From Pectobacterium aroidearum (GTDB lineage: Bacteria; Pseudomonadota; Gammaproteobacteria; Enterobacterales; Enterobacteriaceae), in contig NZ_CP065044.1 in the NCBI RefSeq assembly GCF_015689195.1, forward strand, positions 1,860,001 to 1,924,000: DNA of 64,000 nt. The letters are read 5' to 3'. The notes under the pieces were generated by a model. It made no database searches. It worked only from the letters and a program-made list of their open reading frames with translations, and had not been told where the DNA came from. This document shows, piece after piece, positions 15,890 through 26,587 of this stretch; positions within the stretch are counted from its first letter, which is position 1; each line of letters begins with the position of its first letter. A program made the position numbers and the translations under genes.

Positions 15890-17362
15890 CTATATGGCGC
15901 TGACCACTTGATTACGTCCTTGCTGTTTTGCCTGATAAAGTGCGATATCGGCACGGTTGATCAGCATACTGAGCGTCTCACCTGCCCGATATTCAGCAAC
16001 GCCGCAGCTGGCTGTCACCTGAATGATCCCTTCACGGTAGGGAAGAGGCGTTATCTCAATATTGTGTCGCAGGGCTTCGGCACGTTGCTGCGCGGCGTTG
16101 ATGTCGCAATCGTCGAGCAAAATGACGAACTCTTCTCCTCCCCAACGGCAGGACTGATCGCTGGAGCGCGTATTCGCCGATAGGATGGAGGAAACTTCTT
16201 TTAAAACCATATCTCCCACGTTGTGGCCGTACTTGTCATTGATTTTTTTAAAGTGGTCGATATCGATAAGAATGATAGAGAGCGATTTGTGCTGTAGGGC
16301 GTTTTTCGTACCGAGACGGCGGAATAGATAATCAAATGCCTGACGGTTCATGAGGCCCGTTAGTTTATCGGTCGTCGCCATCTGTTCCAGACGACGCTGG
16401 TAGCCGCCAATGGTCAACCACAGCAGGAACAGGAAGAGAACGCTGACGAACGTGCTGATACCCAGATTTTTTAGCAGCGTGGCGAATAGCCGTTTTTCGC
16501 TGGGATGGCTGGTTTGCTCCACCATCAAATACCAGCCGAATTCAGGGATTAGCCGGGTGTTGAGGAAAATATGTTCCCCGTTTGACTGATATTCATAGGC
16601 TCCACCGGGGGAGGTTAAAACCGTGGTCGCGATCCGGTTCAGCCCCTGCTGTTGCTGAATTTGCAAGGGGCGGGTGTAGTTTTCCCCATGTAGCGTAATG
16701 TTGCCTTCTTTATCAATGAAATAGATTGTGCGGTTATAACGCTGTTCGTATTTTTCAATGAGATGCTTAACGCGCTCAACCGGAATACCCACGCCGGTAA
16801 TGCCAATAAAATTGTCCTCATAATCCATGACTTTATGGCTGATGAAAATGTCCAGCCGCGTACGGTTTTCAGGATCGACGCGGAGATCGACGACATAAGG
16901 CATGTCATCCGATAGCGTTCTGTGCTGGAAATACCATTGATCGTCGGGGGAGGATTCCGAGACGGTTTTCAGGATGCGCTGCTGATCGTAGTAGAGCTTG
17001 GTTTTATCTGAAATGAAAAAAGAGAATACGGTGTTGAAGCGGCGATCGATCTCTTTCAGATAGCGGAATAGAGCCTGCGGATCGCTTTCATTTTTTAGCA
17101 CCCAGTCGCGTAAAAACGTATCGTGCGCCATCAGCGATGAAATAAAGATAGGTTTTAACAAATCCTGCTGGATTTCAGAGTAGACGTTGTCACTGGTCAG
17201 CGGCAGGGTATTTTCTTCGATTTCTTCTTCCAGTGACTCCTTAGCCACTTCATAACTGGTCCAACTGATCACCAGAAATGCGGCGAGCAGCATGGAGCCG
17301 AATATGACGATTGCGCGTGTTTTATCCAGCCAGCGTGAGTTATTGATGAATCCGGTCTGCAA
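15890..17362 (-). CDS. membrane diguanylate cyclase with Cache-type sensor
   Basis: A 490-residue inner-membrane protein. A membrane helix (about 17-38) is followed by a long periplasmic domain with dCache features (about 60-300, YYFQHRT..YVVDLRVD, GITGVGIPVERV) and a second membrane helix (about 310-330). The C-terminal GGDEF domain has its active site GGEEF at 408-412. The inhibitory I-site RSSD is at 399-402, exactly five residues upstream, so the enzyme should both make c-di-GMP and be feedback-inhibited by it. It is a single gene between terminators. The periplasmic ligand is unknown. Confidence 0.9.
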   Translation of the reverse strand: MQTGFINNSRWLDKTRAIVIFGSMLLAAFLVISWTSYEVAKESLEEEIEENTLPLTSDNVYSEIQQDLLKPIFISSLMAHDTFLRDWVLKNESDPQALFRYLKEIDRRFNTVFSFFISDKTKLYYDQQRILKTVSESSPDDQWYFQHRTLSDDMPYVVDLRVDPENRTRLDIFISHKVMDYEDNFIGITGVGIPVERVKHLIEKYEQRYNRTIYFIDKEGNITLHGENYTRPLQIQQQQGLNRIATTVLTSPGGAYEYQSNGEHIFLNTRLIPEFGWYLMVEQTSHPSEKRLFATLLKNLGISTFVSVLFLFLLWLTIGGYQRRLEQMATTDKLTGLMNRQAFDYLFRRLGTKNALQHKSLSIILIDIDHFKKINDKYGHNVGDMVLKEVSSILSANTRSSDQSCRWGGEEFVILLDDCDINAAQQRAEALRHNIEITPLPYREGIIQVTASCGVAEYRAGETLSMLINRADIALYQAKQQGRNQVVSAI

Positions 17363-17657
17363 AATAATCTCCCCAGAGAAGCATTAATGGGATAGGTGAA
17401 TAAGCCGCTGTTTTCACCTAAAAATGGTGGTGCCATGTGTCACTGGAATAACGGTGTAGCAACGTGGGTAAAGGGATCGCTGACTTGTAGGGTTCATTAT
17501 AGTGGTTTCAGTGTGGAAGTATTAGCGGCAGAGTGCCGGAACGTAATGTTTTGTATTTTATTGTGGGCTTGTTAAAGCTCCCTTGTCGGTTTGATTACCC
17601 CTATGGTTAGATTTCATCAAACAAATTTCATCAAAAAATAACGTTGGGTGGATGACC

Positions 17658-18566
17658 ATGAGCCATTATTCAGCAGTGAAGGAATCAGGCCCAACAGCGC
17701 TTTTATTTATTAATAAGCATGCGCGGAATGGCGATTCCTCTGCGCGCTATGTGAAGCAGCTATTACTGGAAAGCCGGATTCACATCATCGAACCGGATGA
17801 AAATGCGTCGGGCTCATGCAGCGATATCATCCGCGCGTACGCGGATCGGGTGGATTTTGTCATTATCGGCGGTGGCGATGGCACGCTAAATTCTGCCGCG
17901 CCTGGCCTGGTGGATACCGGATTACCGCTGGGCGTGTTGCCCTTAGGGACAGCGAATGACTTTGCCCGTACGGTGGGCATTCCCAGAGAGATCCGGCAGG
18001 CGGTTCAAGTTATCGTCGACGGGCAGCGGCGTACCGTTGATTTGGGCGAGGTCAACGGGCATCTGTTTTTTAACGTTTCCAGTATTGGGTTTTCTGCGGC
18101 ATTGGCGCGCGGGCTGTCGGCGAAATCCAAGAAACGGTGGGGAACATTAGGCTATGCGTTGGCGGCTTTTAAGCTCTTGAAGCAAAGTCGTCCTTTCCGC
18201 GTTGAGATCGATCATGACGGCATGAAAGAGCGGGTGAGAACCGTGCAGGTGTCGGTGGGAAACGGACGTTTCTATGGCGGCGGCATGGCGGTAGCAGACA
18301 GCGCAGCGCCCGATGATGGGCGGCTGGACGTGTACAGTCTGGAAGTGTCCCACTGGTGGGAAATGGTGGCACTGATTCCCTTTATCCGCAGAGGAACGCA
18401 CGGTCGCTGGCGCAAGGTTCGCGCCTTTTCCGCCAGACAGCTGACGTTGAGCACTCCGAAGCCGCACGATATCAATGCGGATGGTGAGCTGATTGGTAAA
18501 ACACCCGCGGTGTTTGGGATCAGAGAGAAGGCGATTGAGGTTTTCGCACCACCGGTGCCTGAATAG
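17658..18566 (+). CDS. YegS-like lipid (diacylglycerol-type) kinase
   Basis: A 302-residue protein starting at ATG 17658; GGGTGG lies 6 bases upstream, whereas an ATG at 17652 directly abuts that site. The catalytic glycine loop IIGGGDGTLN and the PLGTANDFAR motif identify the DAGK/YegS/BmrU lipid kinase family. The C-terminal beta-sandwich has GNGRFYGGGMAVA and a DGELIGKTP ending. It phosphorylates a lipid such as phosphatidylglycerol or diacylglycerol at the membrane; the substrate is inferred. Confidence 0.85.
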   Translation: MSHYSAVKESGPTALLFINKHARNGDSSARYVKQLLLESRIHIIEPDENASGSCSDIIRAYADRVDFVIIGGGDGTLNSAAPGLVDTGLPLGVLPLGTANDFARTVGIPREIRQAVQVIVDGQRRTVDLGEVNGHLFFNVSSIGFSAALARGLSAKSKKRWGTLGYALAAFKLLKQSRPFRVEIDHDGMKERVRTVQVSVGNGRFYGGGMAVADSAAPDDGRLDVYSLEVSHWWEMVALIPFIRRGTHGRWRKVRAFSARQLTLSTPKPHDINADGELIGKTPAVFGIREKAIEVFAPPVPE

Positions 18567-18575
18567 AACCTAAAA

Positions 18576-18605
18576 CAAACGGGGCACCATAGGGCGCCCC
18601 GTTTG
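18576..18605. terminator. terminator between lipid kinase and nitroreductase genes
   Basis: CAAACGGGGC (18576-18585) pairs perfectly with GCCCCGTTTG (18596-18605) between convergent genes. The U-run is short. Confidence 0.65.
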
Positions 18606-18628
18606 CTGATAAAGCATGATTCAGCGGA

Positions 18629-19228
18629 TTACTTAAATACGCGGAAACGTTCTTCAAAGGAAATATAGGTTTTCTCACCGGCGGGTTGCTCGATGGAGCC
18701 AAATGGCATTTGAGCACGCAGTTTCCAACTGGCTGGCAGGTTCCACTGTGCTTTAACATCATCATCAATCAGCGGATTGTAATGCTGGAGCGAAGCGCCA
18801 ATTTTTTCCTGCGCTAGCGTAGACCACACGGCAAACTGGGCGATACCGGTTGAATGTTCAGACCAGACCGGGAAGTTATCGGCATAAAGCGCGAATTTTT
18901 CCTGTAGCGCTTCAATCACCGCAGTGTCTTCAAAGAACAGAACGGTACCCGCACCAGCGGCAAAGGAGGCCAGTTTATTTTCTGTCGGAGCGAAGGCGTC
19001 CGCAGGCACAATTTTCTTCAACTGCTGCTTAACAATATCCCACAGTTTGTGATGCTGCTCGCCGAACAGAATCACAACGCGTGAGCTTTGTGAATTAAAA
19101 GAGGAGGGGCTTTCATTAACGGCTTCGGTAATGAGGGCGGTAACCTGATCTTCTGATATCGGTAATTTATTGCCGATGGCATAGATTGAACGACGGGCCT
19201 TGATTGACTGCAAAAAAGCATTACTCAT
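18629..19228 (-). CDS. nitroreductase-family protein
   Basis: A 199-residue flavoprotein of the nitroreductase fold. The N-terminal FMN-binding RRSIY motif (SIKARRSIYAIG), the ESPSSFNSQSSRVVIL segment and the C-terminal QMPFGSIEQPAGEK loop are typical of the YdgI/HBN1-type subfamily. It would reduce quinones or nitro compounds with NAD(P)H. GAGGAAC precedes the ATG. The physiological substrate is unknown. Confidence 0.83.
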   Translation of the reverse strand: MSNAFLQSIKARRSIYAIGNKLPISEDQVTALITEAVNESPSSFNSQSSRVVILFGEQHHKLWDIVKQQLKKIVPADAFAPTENKLASFAAGAGTVLFFEDTAVIEALQEKFALYADNFPVWSEHSTGIAQFAVWSTLAQEKIGASLQHYNPLIDDDVKAQWNLPASWKLRAQMPFGSIEQPAGEKTYISFEERFRVFK

Positions 19229-19333
19229 GGTGTGTTCCTCAGTTTACGTGATGACTTACCTTGATACTGTGTCACTGATTTTCGCCGTATTCAATGGCTT
19301 ATCGTGCCGGATGCCAATCTTTCCTCGGCTCCT

Positions 19334-20086
19334 TTATCCGCCACAGACGTCGCAGTGCGGGTTTTTCGGCAGCATCATTTCGCGAAATTGCAGCGTCATC
19401 GCATCGAACATCAGCAATCGCCCCGTGACCAGTTTACCGTAGCCCGTCAGCAGCTTAATGGCTTCCATCGCCTGCAAACTGCCGATGGTGCCCACCAGCG
19501 GCGACATCACACCTGCTTCGACGCAGGTCAGCGCATTGGTGCCGAACAGACGGCTGAGACACTGGTAGCAAGGTTCATCGGGTTGGTAGGTAAAGACGCT
19601 GATTTGGCCTTCCATTCGAATCGCTGCGCCGGAGATCAGCGGTTTCCTGAGCTGAAAGCCAATGCGGTTTAGGCGGTTGCGAATGGCGACATTGTCGGTG
19701 CAGTCCAACACCGCATCGTGTTTGCTGACGAGTTGGCTCAATGCCTCATCATCAAGATCGCCATCAACTGTATCGAGCGAAAGATGGGGGTTCATATCGG
19801 ATAATGTCAGACGTGCGGATTCGACCTTCGCCATGCCGATACGGTCGTCGCGGTGCAGAACCTGACGTTGCAGGTTAGACAGCGAGACGGTATCAAAATC
19901 CAGCAGCGTCAAATGGCCGACGCCCGCCGCAGCCAGATACTGCGCGGCGGCACAGCCCAATCCACCCAGTCCGACAATCAACAGGCGTGAAGCCTTGAGC
20001 TTTTCCTGTCCGTCGAAATCAAAGCCGCGCAGCACAATCTGTCGATTGTAGCGCAGCATTTCTTCATCGCTCAGTTCCGGCAGCAT
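19334..20086 (-). CDS. moeB: molybdopterin-synthase adenylyltransferase MoeB
   Basis: A 250-residue E1-like enzyme that adenylates the C-terminal glycine of MoaD so it can be thiocarboxylated. The ATP loop VGLGGLGCAA, the arginine motif NLQRQVLH, the TDN motif and two zinc CXXC pairs (CYQC, CDVC) are present. The start at 20086 (MLPELSDEEML) matches the family; a longer in-frame extension lacks support. It begins 2 bases after the moeA stop, the same operon as in E. coli. Its substrate MoaD is encoded at 46 kb. Confidence 0.95.
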   Translation of the reverse strand: MLPELSDEEMLRYNRQIVLRGFDFDGQEKLKASRLLIVGLGGLGCAAAQYLAAAGVGHLTLLDFDTVSLSNLQRQVLHRDDRIGMAKVESARLTLSDMNPHLSLDTVDGDLDDEALSQLVSKHDAVLDCTDNVAIRNRLNRIGFQLRKPLISGAAIRMEGQISVFTYQPDEPCYQCLSRLFGTNALTCVEAGVMSPLVGTIGSLQAMEAIKLLTGYGKLVTGRLLMFDAMTLQFREMMLPKNPHCDVCGG

Positions 20087-20088
20087 AC

Positions 20089-21324
20089 TCAGTGTCCCAG
20101 CAGGGCGTTGAAAGGCTCGATCTCGACCCATTCGCCAGCAGCGACGTGGCCACGATCCTGCTCAAGCACGATGAAGCAGTTACCGAGGCTGAACGAGCTG
20201 AAAACGTGCGACCCCTGATGCCCGGTGGTTCTCACTTCCAGCTCACCCTGTGCATTACGGCTGAAAATGCCGCGCTGGAAATCGGTGCGCCCCGGCGTCT
20301 TTTTCAGTGCGCTTGTGGTTTTGACACGTACACGCGGCGGCTGGTGCCATTGCGTATAGCCGGACAGGCGAGCCAGCAGCGGCTGCACCAGTTGATAGAA
20401 CGTCAGCGCCGCAGAAACGGGGTTCCCCGGCAGACCGCAGAACCAGGCGTGTTGTAATTTACCGAAGGCGAAGGGTTTGCCGGGTTTGATCGCCAGCTTC
20501 CAGAAATGGATATCGCCCAGCTCATCCAGCATTTGCTTCGTGTAATCGGCTTCGCCAACGGAAACGCCGCCGCTACTAATCACCAGATCGGCAAGCTGGT
20601 CAGCTTCATGGAACGCGGCGCGCAGGGCTGCCGGATCGTCACGGATAATCCCCAAGTCGTGTACTTCGCAGCCCAACTGTTCCAGCATCAAACGGACAGC
20701 GAAACGGTTGGTGTCATAAATCTGGCCGTCTTCCAGCGGCTTGCCAACGGGTTGCAGTTCATCACCGGTTGAAAACACCGCGACTTTCAGACGACGTACC
20801 ACGTCAATCTGTGCAATCCCCAGCGAAGCCAGCAGCGGCAGCTCTGCCACACCCAGTTTGCAGCCCGCAGGCAGCACGCTGGCGCCGGCCTGAATATCTT
20901 CGCCCGCCAGACGAATATTCTGACCGGGTTTTACCTCATGGGGGAAACGGATGCCGTCCTCACTGGCGTCGGCCTGTTCCTGCATGATCACGGCGTCAGC
21001 CCCTTCAGGAATCGGCGCGCCGGTCATGATGCGAATGCAGGTGCCGGCAGGCCATTTGCCGGTGAAAGGGGCACCAGCGAAGGCTTTGCCAGCCAGCGGC
21101 AGCGGTGCGGAACCGGACACATCGGCGCAGCGTACGGCATAGCCATCCATCGCGGAATTGGCGAATGGCGGGACATTAATCGGGGAGGCGATGGCATGGG
21201 CGGTGATCCGTCCTGCGGCGTCGAACAGGGATACGCACTCTGTCTCGGTGAGGGAAGGAACCTGAGAAAACATGTTTTCCAGAGCTTGTTCAAGAGTCAG
21301 TAAACCTGAGGTAACGCTTTCCAT
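20089..21324 (-). CDS. moeA: molybdopterin molybdotransferase MoeA
   Basis: A 411-residue enzyme that inserts molybdate into adenylated molybdopterin. It has the family segments [29 protein letters not shown] and [13 protein letters not shown]. The start at 21324 (MESVTSG) has GGAG 6 bases upstream and matches E. coli MoeA length. The frame is open further upstream through a tandem repeat, but that region is not expected to be translated. It forms an operon with moeB. Confidence 0.95.
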   Translation of the reverse strand: MESVTSGLLTLEQALENMFSQVPSLTETECVSLFDAAGRITAHAIASPINVPPFANSAMDGYAVRCADVSGSAPLPLAGKAFAGAPFTGKWPAGTCIRIMTGAPIPEGADAVIMQEQADASEDGIRFPHEVKPGQNIRLAGEDIQAGASVLPAGCKLGVAELPLLASLGIAQIDVVRRLKVAVFSTGDELQPVGKPLEDGQIYDTNRFAVRLMLEQLGCEVHDLGIIRDDPAALRAAFHEADQLADLVISSGGVSVGEADYTKQMLDELGDIHFWKLAIKPGKPFAFGKLQHAWFCGLPGNPVSAALTFYQLVQPLLARLSGYTQWHQPPRVRVKTTSALKKTPGRTDFQRGIFSRNAQGELEVRTTGHQGSHVFSSFSLGNCFIVLEQDRGHVAAGEWVEIEPFNALLGH

Positions 21325-21339
21325 CTTTACTCCACCGTT

Positions 21340-21411
21340 TTTCATCAATACCGCTTGTTTTATCAATAAGGCTGGTTTCATTAACGAGACGAGTTTCATT
21401 AATGAAAAATG
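21340..21411. repeat. four 18-bp imperfect tandem repeats upstream of moeA
   Basis: Four units begin TTTCATCAAT, TTTTATCAAT, TTTCATTAAC and TTTCATTAAT at 21340, 21358, 21376 and 21394. The array ends 15 bases before the moeA start codon, so it lies in the leader. Confidence 0.7.
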
Positions 21412-21519
21412 TTCCGCCAATGCGTTGTTCATGGGCGAAAACGTGTTTCCTATGCCAGTATTAATTATGTCAGAGTTCGTAACGTGGGTGAATGTATGCA
21501 GGTCAAGGAATAGGGCCTT

Positions 21520-21786
21520 TATACCCGTCATACTTCAAGTTGCATGTGCGTTGGCTGCGTTCAAATACTCGGCCCGTCGTGGGCCTCGCCCTGAAGGGCC
21601 GCTGCAAGCAGCGTTCAAATCTGCTCCCGGCAGATTTGTCACCCGAATCACTTACCGGAGTAAGCTCATCAGGATGCCTTCTCTTGCCGCGTTATTCAGC
21701 CTTATGGCTTCCCCCCTTCGGGGCCAGCGCAAGCGCTGTTCAAAACGCTAACGTTTTGTCCTGAAACTCGAATTATTTAGGGTATA
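21520..21786. repeat. ERIC element with two internal hairpin-block insertions
   Basis: The ends TATACCCGTCATACTTCAAG and ACTCGAATTATTTAGGGTATA are those of an enterobacterial repetitive intergenic consensus, in reverse orientation. The 127-bp core is expanded to 267 bp by one block of four stem-loops at about 21571-21640 (shared with the copy at 60.4 kb) and a second, different block at about 21698-21760. It lies between moeA and gsiA, where E. coli has iaaA. An ERIC-end-like stretch recurs at about 21845-21870. The rest of 21787-22078 holds only the gsiA leader. Confidence 0.85.
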
Positions 21787-22078
21787 GCGCATGACTCGTC
21801 AGGCATCAAACGACAAGGGTGGGGTGCGAAAGCGTCACTTTTTTCCTACAACTCGAGCTACTTCGGGTAAAAGTGAGTGGATTTGCATGAAATATTGCAT
21901 CTGATGATGCGTCTTTATTGCAATTAACCTAATGTTATAAAAGAAATTTTTCACCGTGCTGATTTCAGTTTCCGCTTTACATCATTCCTTGCGCTAAATA
22001 TAGTCGAAAATCGCTGATAATTTGTCCCTGACCGCGTTGCGCTGATTCCAGCCGCATTTATATGGAGATTCGCCGTTC

Positions 22079-23980
22079 ATGTCGCCCACACAGGATCATT
22101 ATGCCTCGCTGTCTTCCCCTATTCCGGGGCTTGTTTTGCCTGAAACTCGGGTGGTGGAAGTCCGCAACCTGAGTGTGTACTTCGAACTGCAGGGGCAGCG
22201 GACGGACGCGGTGCGTAATTTAACGTTCTCTGTCGATCGGGGTGAAACGCTGGCCATCGTCGGGGAGTCGGGGTCGGGTAAGTCAGTGACGTCGCTGGCT
22301 CTGATGCGATTGGTTGAACATGCGGGCGGCGTGATTCATCAGGGCGATATGCTATTCCGTCGTCGCGATGGGCAAGTGCTGGATCTGCGCGGAGCGCGTC
22401 AGCGGATGATGCGCACATTGCGTGGTGCTGATTTGGCGATGATTTTTCAGGAGCCAATGACGTCGCTGAATCCTGTTTTTCCCGTCGGCGAACAAATAGC
22501 GGAGTCGATTCGTTTGCATCAGGGAATGGACAGACGCGCCGCGCGTGCAGAAACGTTACGTATGCTGGATCTGGTCAGAATACCGGAAGCGCGCAACGTG
22601 TTGGATCGCTATCCGCACCAGCTGTCCGGCGGTATGCGCCAGCGGGTGATGATTGCGATGGCGCTCTCCTGCAAGCCGTCGCTGCTGATTGCCGATGAGC
22701 CGACAACTGCGCTGGATGTCACTATTCAGGCGCAAATTCTGCAACTGATTCGTGTGCTACAGCGTGAAATGGCAATGGCTGTGATTTTCATCACCCATGA
22801 CATGGGCGTGGTGGCGGAAGTGGCTGAACGCGTATTGGTTATGCACCGTGGAGAAAGCGTTGAAGCGGGGAGCGTTGGGCAGATCTTCACTGCGCCGCAG
22901 CATCCGTATACGCAGGGGCTGTTGGCCGCGGTACCCGCGTTGGGGTCAATGCGCGGTCAGCCGTTCCCGGAAAAATTTCCGCTGCTGGATCACAACGCTG
23001 TACGCATCGCGGACAACGTTCCGCAGGATACCGTTCCCGTACAGACGGAGCCGATCTTACAGGTTCGCAATCTGGTGACGCGTTTTCCTATTCGCAGCGG
23101 TTTATTGAACCGCGTAACCCGGCAGGTGCATGCGGTGGAAAACGTCAGCTTCGATCTCTGGCCGGGCGAAACGCTTTCGCTGGTTGGCGAATCGGGATGC
23201 GGCAAATCCACGACCGGCCGCGCGTTGCTCCAACTGGTTGAAAGCCAGAAGGGCGACATTATCTTTAATGGTCAGCGCATCCATCAGTTAAAAGGAGCGG
23301 CGTTACAGCATCTGCGGCGTGATATTCAGCTGATTTTTCAGGATCCGTATGCGTCACTGGATCCCCGCTTGACGGTCGGGTTCTCGATTATGGAACCGCT
23401 GCTGGTACACAACATCTGCCGTCGGCAGGAGGCGGAGAAGCGCGTGGAGTGGCTGCTGTCACGCGTGGGATTGGAGCCGGAACACGCCCGGCGTTACCCG
23501 CATGAGTTTTCAGGCGGCCAGCGCCAGCGCATTTGTATCGCCAGAGCGCTGGCGCTGAACCCGAAAGTGGTGATTGCGGATGAAGCGGTATCCGCGCTGG
23601 ACGTGTCGATTCAGGCACAAATCATCAATCTGATGCTGGAACTGCAACGTGAGTTCGGCATCGCGTTTTTGTTTATTTCACATGATATGGCGGTGGTCGA
23701 GCGCATCAGCCATCGTGTGGCGGTGATGTACATGGGGCAGATTGTCGAGATTGGCTCACGGCAAGACGTATTCGAACGACCGCGGCATCCTTATACCCGC
23801 AAGTTGATGTCGGCAGTACCGATTGCCGATCCCTCATGCCGACAGCGCGAACAAGTGCTGCTGGTTGATGAAATACCCAGCCCGATTCGGGCGCTTGGCG
23901 ACGAACCAAGCACGGCACCTCTGGTGCAGGTGGGTGAGCGACACTTTGTTGCGCGCCATCCGATAGCCGGTGCTTATTGA
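22079..23980 (+). CDS. gsiA: glutathione ABC importer ATP-binding protein GsiA
   Basis: A 633-residue fused dual ATPase. The first domain has Walker A GESGSGKS, signature LSGGMRQR and Walker [10 protein letters not shown]. The second has [16 protein letters not shown] and VVIADEAVS. Each is followed by the oligopeptide-importer C-terminal HPYT motif. It powers the GsiBCD uptake system for glutathione and dipeptides. First gene of a four-gene plus-strand operon. The terminal region after the second domain is slightly longer than in E. coli. Confidence 0.93.
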   Translation: MSPTQDHYASLSSPIPGLVLPETRVVEVRNLSVYFELQGQRTDAVRNLTFSVDRGETLAIVGESGSGKSVTSLALMRLVEHAGGVIHQGDMLFRRRDGQVLDLRGARQRMMRTLRGADLAMIFQEPMTSLNPVFPVGEQIAESIRLHQGMDRRAARAETLRMLDLVRIPEARNVLDRYPHQLSGGMRQRVMIAMALSCKPSLLIADEPTTALDVTIQAQILQLIRVLQREMAMAVIFITHDMGVVAEVAERVLVMHRGESVEAGSVGQIFTAPQHPYTQGLLAAVPALGSMRGQPFPEKFPLLDHNAVRIADNVPQDTVPVQTEPILQVRNLVTRFPIRSGLLNRVTRQVHAVENVSFDLWPGETLSLVGESGCGKSTTGRALLQLVESQKGDIIFNGQRIHQLKGAALQHLRRDIQLIFQDPYASLDPRLTVGFSIMEPLLVHNICRRQEAEKRVEWLLSRVGLEPEHARRYPHEFSGGQRQRICIARALALNPKVVIADEAVSALDVSIQAQIINLMLELQREFGIAFLFISHDMAVVERISHRVAVMYMGQIVEIGSRQDVFERPRHPYTRKLMSAVPIADPSCRQREQVLLVDEIPSPIRALGDEPSTAPLVQVGERHFVARHPIAGAY

Positions 23981-24005
23981 CAGGGATTCACAAGGAGAAC
24001 GTAGC

Positions 24006-25550
24006 ATGAGCGTAATGACGATAAAACGGCGCTGGTTAGTCGCCGCAGGGGTCACCGTTGCCATGACGGCTTCACCCGTCTGGGCTGCCAAAGATGCGGT
24101 TATCGCCGTGGGTTCCACTTTTACCAGTCTGGATCCGTACGATGCCAACGATTCACTATCGCAGACGGTAGCGAAGTCCTTCTATCAGGGGCTCTTTGGC
24201 TTTGATAAAGAGATGAAGCTGGTGAACGTGCTGGCGGACAGCTATGACGTGAGCCCAGATGGACTGACGTATACCGTTAAGCTGCATCCGGGCGTCAAAT
24301 TTCACGATGGCTCGGCGTTTAATGCCGCTGCAGTGAAAGTGAATCTGGATCGCGCCAGTAATCCAGATAATCGTCTGAAGCGATATAACCTGTTCAAGAT
24401 GATCGACAAAACCGAGGTGGTGGACGATCTGACGGTGAAAATCACACTGAAGACGCCATTCTCGGCGTTCGTTAACAATCTGGCTCACCCGGCGGCGGTG
24501 ATGATCTCTCCGGCGGCATTAAAGCAGTACGGCAAGGACATTGGTTTCCATCCGGTAGGCACCGGACCGTACCGTTTTGTGACCTGGAATCAGACTGATT
24601 TTGTCAAAGTTGAGAAATTCAGCGGCTACTGGAAAGCCGGTTTACCGAAACTGGACAGCATTACCTGGCGTCCGGTTGTGGATAACAACACGCGCGCGGC
24701 GCTGCTGCAAACCGGCGAAGCACAGTTTGCTTACCCGATACCGTTCGAACAGGCCAAAGTACTGGAGAAAAACGACAAGCTGGCGCTGGTGGCGTCGCCG
24801 TCGATTTTGCACCGTTACATCAGCATGAACGTGACGCAGAAACCGTTTGATAACCCGAAAGTCCGGCAGGCGTTGAACTACGCGATCAACAAAGAGGCGC
24901 TGATTAAAGTCGCGTTCTCCGGCTATGCGACGCTCGCCGAAGGGCCACTGCCGGGCAGCATTGATTATGCAGTAAAGTATCAGCCGTGGCCTTACGATCC
25001 GGCGAAGGCACGCGAGCTGCTGAAAGAAGCGGGCTACCCTGATGGCTTCACCACCACGCTTTGGTCGTCGCATAACCACAGTACGGCGCAGAAAGTCTTG
25101 CAGTTCACACAGCAACAGCTGGCACAGGTCGGCGTGAAAGTACAGGTGACTGCTATGGATGCGGGGCAGCGCGCGGCGGAAGTGGAAGGTAAAGGCGTCA
25201 AAGAAACGGGCGTTCGCCTGTTCTACACCGGTTGGTCAGCCTCGACGGGTGAGGCTGATTGGGCACTGTCGCCGCTGTTTGCGACGGCTTCCTGGCCACC
25301 GGCGCAGTTCAACACGGCGTTTTACAGCAATCCGCAGGTGGATGCGGATCTGGCCAATGCTCTGAAAACCACGGATCGGACGGAAAAACAGAAACTGTAT
25401 CAGGATGCACAGGACAAAATCTGGGCGGATGCGCCGTGGATTTTCCTGGCGACAGAGCGTTTAGTCTCGGCTAACAGCAAAAAGCTCACTGGTTTTTACG
25501 TGATGCCGGATACCTTGTTCAGTTTTGAAGAGGCTGACCTGAAGGAATAA
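24006..25550 (+). CDS. gsiB: glutathione-binding periplasmic protein GsiB
   Basis: A 514-residue solute-binding protein of the SBP_bac_5 family, starting at ATG 24006 with AAGGAGAAC upstream. The signal peptide (about 1-27, ends SPVWA) precedes a mature start [18 protein letters not shown]. The family motifs [13 protein letters not shown] and GTGPYRF are present. It delivers glutathione to GsiCD in the inner membrane. It follows gsiA by 25 bases. Confidence 0.93.
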   Translation: MSVMTIKRRWLVAAGVTVAMTASPVWAAKDAVIAVGSTFTSLDPYDANDSLSQTVAKSFYQGLFGFDKEMKLVNVLADSYDVSPDGLTYTVKLHPGVKFHDGSAFNAAAVKVNLDRASNPDNRLKRYNLFKMIDKTEVVDDLTVKITLKTPFSAFVNNLAHPAAVMISPAALKQYGKDIGFHPVGTGPYRFVTWNQTDFVKVEKFSGYWKAGLPKLDSITWRPVVDNNTRAALLQTGEAQFAYPIPFEQAKVLEKNDKLALVASPSILHRYISMNVTQKPFDNPKVRQALNYAINKEALIKVAFSGYATLAEGPLPGSIDYAVKYQPWPYDPAKARELLKEAGYPDGFTTTLWSSHNHSTAQKVLQFTQQQLAQVGVKVQVTAMDAGQRAAEVEGKGVKETGVRLFYTGWSASTGEADWALSPLFATASWPPAQFNTAFYSNPQVDADLANALKTTDRTEKQKLYQDAQDKIWADAPWIFLATERLVSANSKKLTGFYVMPDTLFSFEEADLKE

Positions 25551-25657
25551 TTCATCGTCAAAGCATGACCAGGGAGTCGGGGGCCGTCAGGCCGCCCGCT
25601 GTGGTCAACACACGTCTACTTATAGGGAGTCTGGCGCATGTCTGTGGAAAACTGTTC

Positions 25658-26578
25658 ATGCTGAATTATTTTATTAAACGACTACTGGGACTGATTCCCA
25701 CGCTCCTGATTGTGATGGTGCTGGTGTTCCTGTTCGTTCATCTGTTACCCGGCGACCCGGCGCGTTTAGCTGCCGGGCGGGAAGCGGATGCCGCCGTCAT
25801 CGAGATGGTGCGGCAGGATTTGGGATTGGATAAATCGCTGCCGCATCAGTTCTGGCACTTCTTTACCAATATCCTACAAGGCGATTTGGGGACGTCGATG
25901 GTGTCGAAACGCCCGGTCACGGAAGAGATCGCCATGCGTTTTATGCCAACCTTCTGGCTGACGGTGTGCAGCATGGTGTGGGCGGTAATTTTTGGTATGG
26001 CGATCGGCATCGTATCGGCGGTATGGCGCAACGGCTGGCCTGACAGGATCGGAATGACGCTGGCGGTATCCGGCCTCTCTTTCCCTGCTTTTGCGCTCGG
26101 AATGCTGCTAATGCAGATTTTTTCTGTCGAATTGGGATGGTTGCCAACGGTGGGAGCGGACACCTGGCTACACTATATTTTGCCTTCGCTAACGCTGGGT
26201 GCGGCGGTGGCGGCGGTGATGGCGCGTTTTACCCGCGCGTCGTTTGTTGATGTGTTGCAGGAAGACTACATGCGTACGGCACGAGCAAAAGGCGTGCGTG
26301 AATCGCTGGTTGTGGTGAAGCATGGGCTGCGCAATGCGCTGATTCCCGTGGTGACGATGATGGGGCTGCAATTTGGTTTCTTGCTCGGCGGTTCAATCGT
26401 TGTGGAGAAGGTTTTCAACTGGCCAGGGTTGGGACGGTTGCTGGTGGATGCGGTGGAGATGCGTGATTATCCGGTGATTCAGGCCGAGGTGCTGCTGTTT
26501 TCGCTGGAGTTTATTCTGATCAATCTGCTGGTGGATATGCTGTATGCCGCGATTAATCCAGCCATTCGTTACAAATAA
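25658..26578 (+). CDS. gsiC: glutathione ABC importer permease GsiC
   Basis: A 306-residue inner-membrane permease starting at ATG 25658 ([11 protein letters not shown]), the exact length of E. coli GsiC; an upstream in-frame ATG at 25565 adds an unlikely 31-residue tail. It has six hydrophobic segments, the LLPGDPARL loop after the first, and the EAA ATPase-contact loop ([23 protein letters not shown]). It pairs with GsiD. Confidence 0.94.
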   Translation: MLNYFIKRLLGLIPTLLIVMVLVFLFVHLLPGDPARLAAGREADAAVIEMVRQDLGLDKSLPHQFWHFFTNILQGDLGTSMVSKRPVTEEIAMRFMPTFWLTVCSMVWAVIFGMAIGIVSAVWRNGWPDRIGMTLAVSGLSFPAFALGMLLMQIFSVELGWLPTVGADTWLHYILPSLTLGAAVAAVMARFTRASFVDVLQEDYMRTARAKGVRESLVVVKHGLRNALIPVVTMMGLQFGFLLGGSIVVEKVFNWPGLGRLLVDAVEMRDYPVIQAEVLLFSLEFILINLLVDMLYAAINPAIRYK

Positions 26579-26587
26579 GGAAAGGGA

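Noticed and set aside
21492..21764. Open frame encoding a 90-residue protein across the moeA-gsiA gap
   Set aside because: It reads through the ERIC element; the same peptide segment recurs from the copy at 60.3-60.55 kb on the other strand, so it is repeat translation, not a gene.
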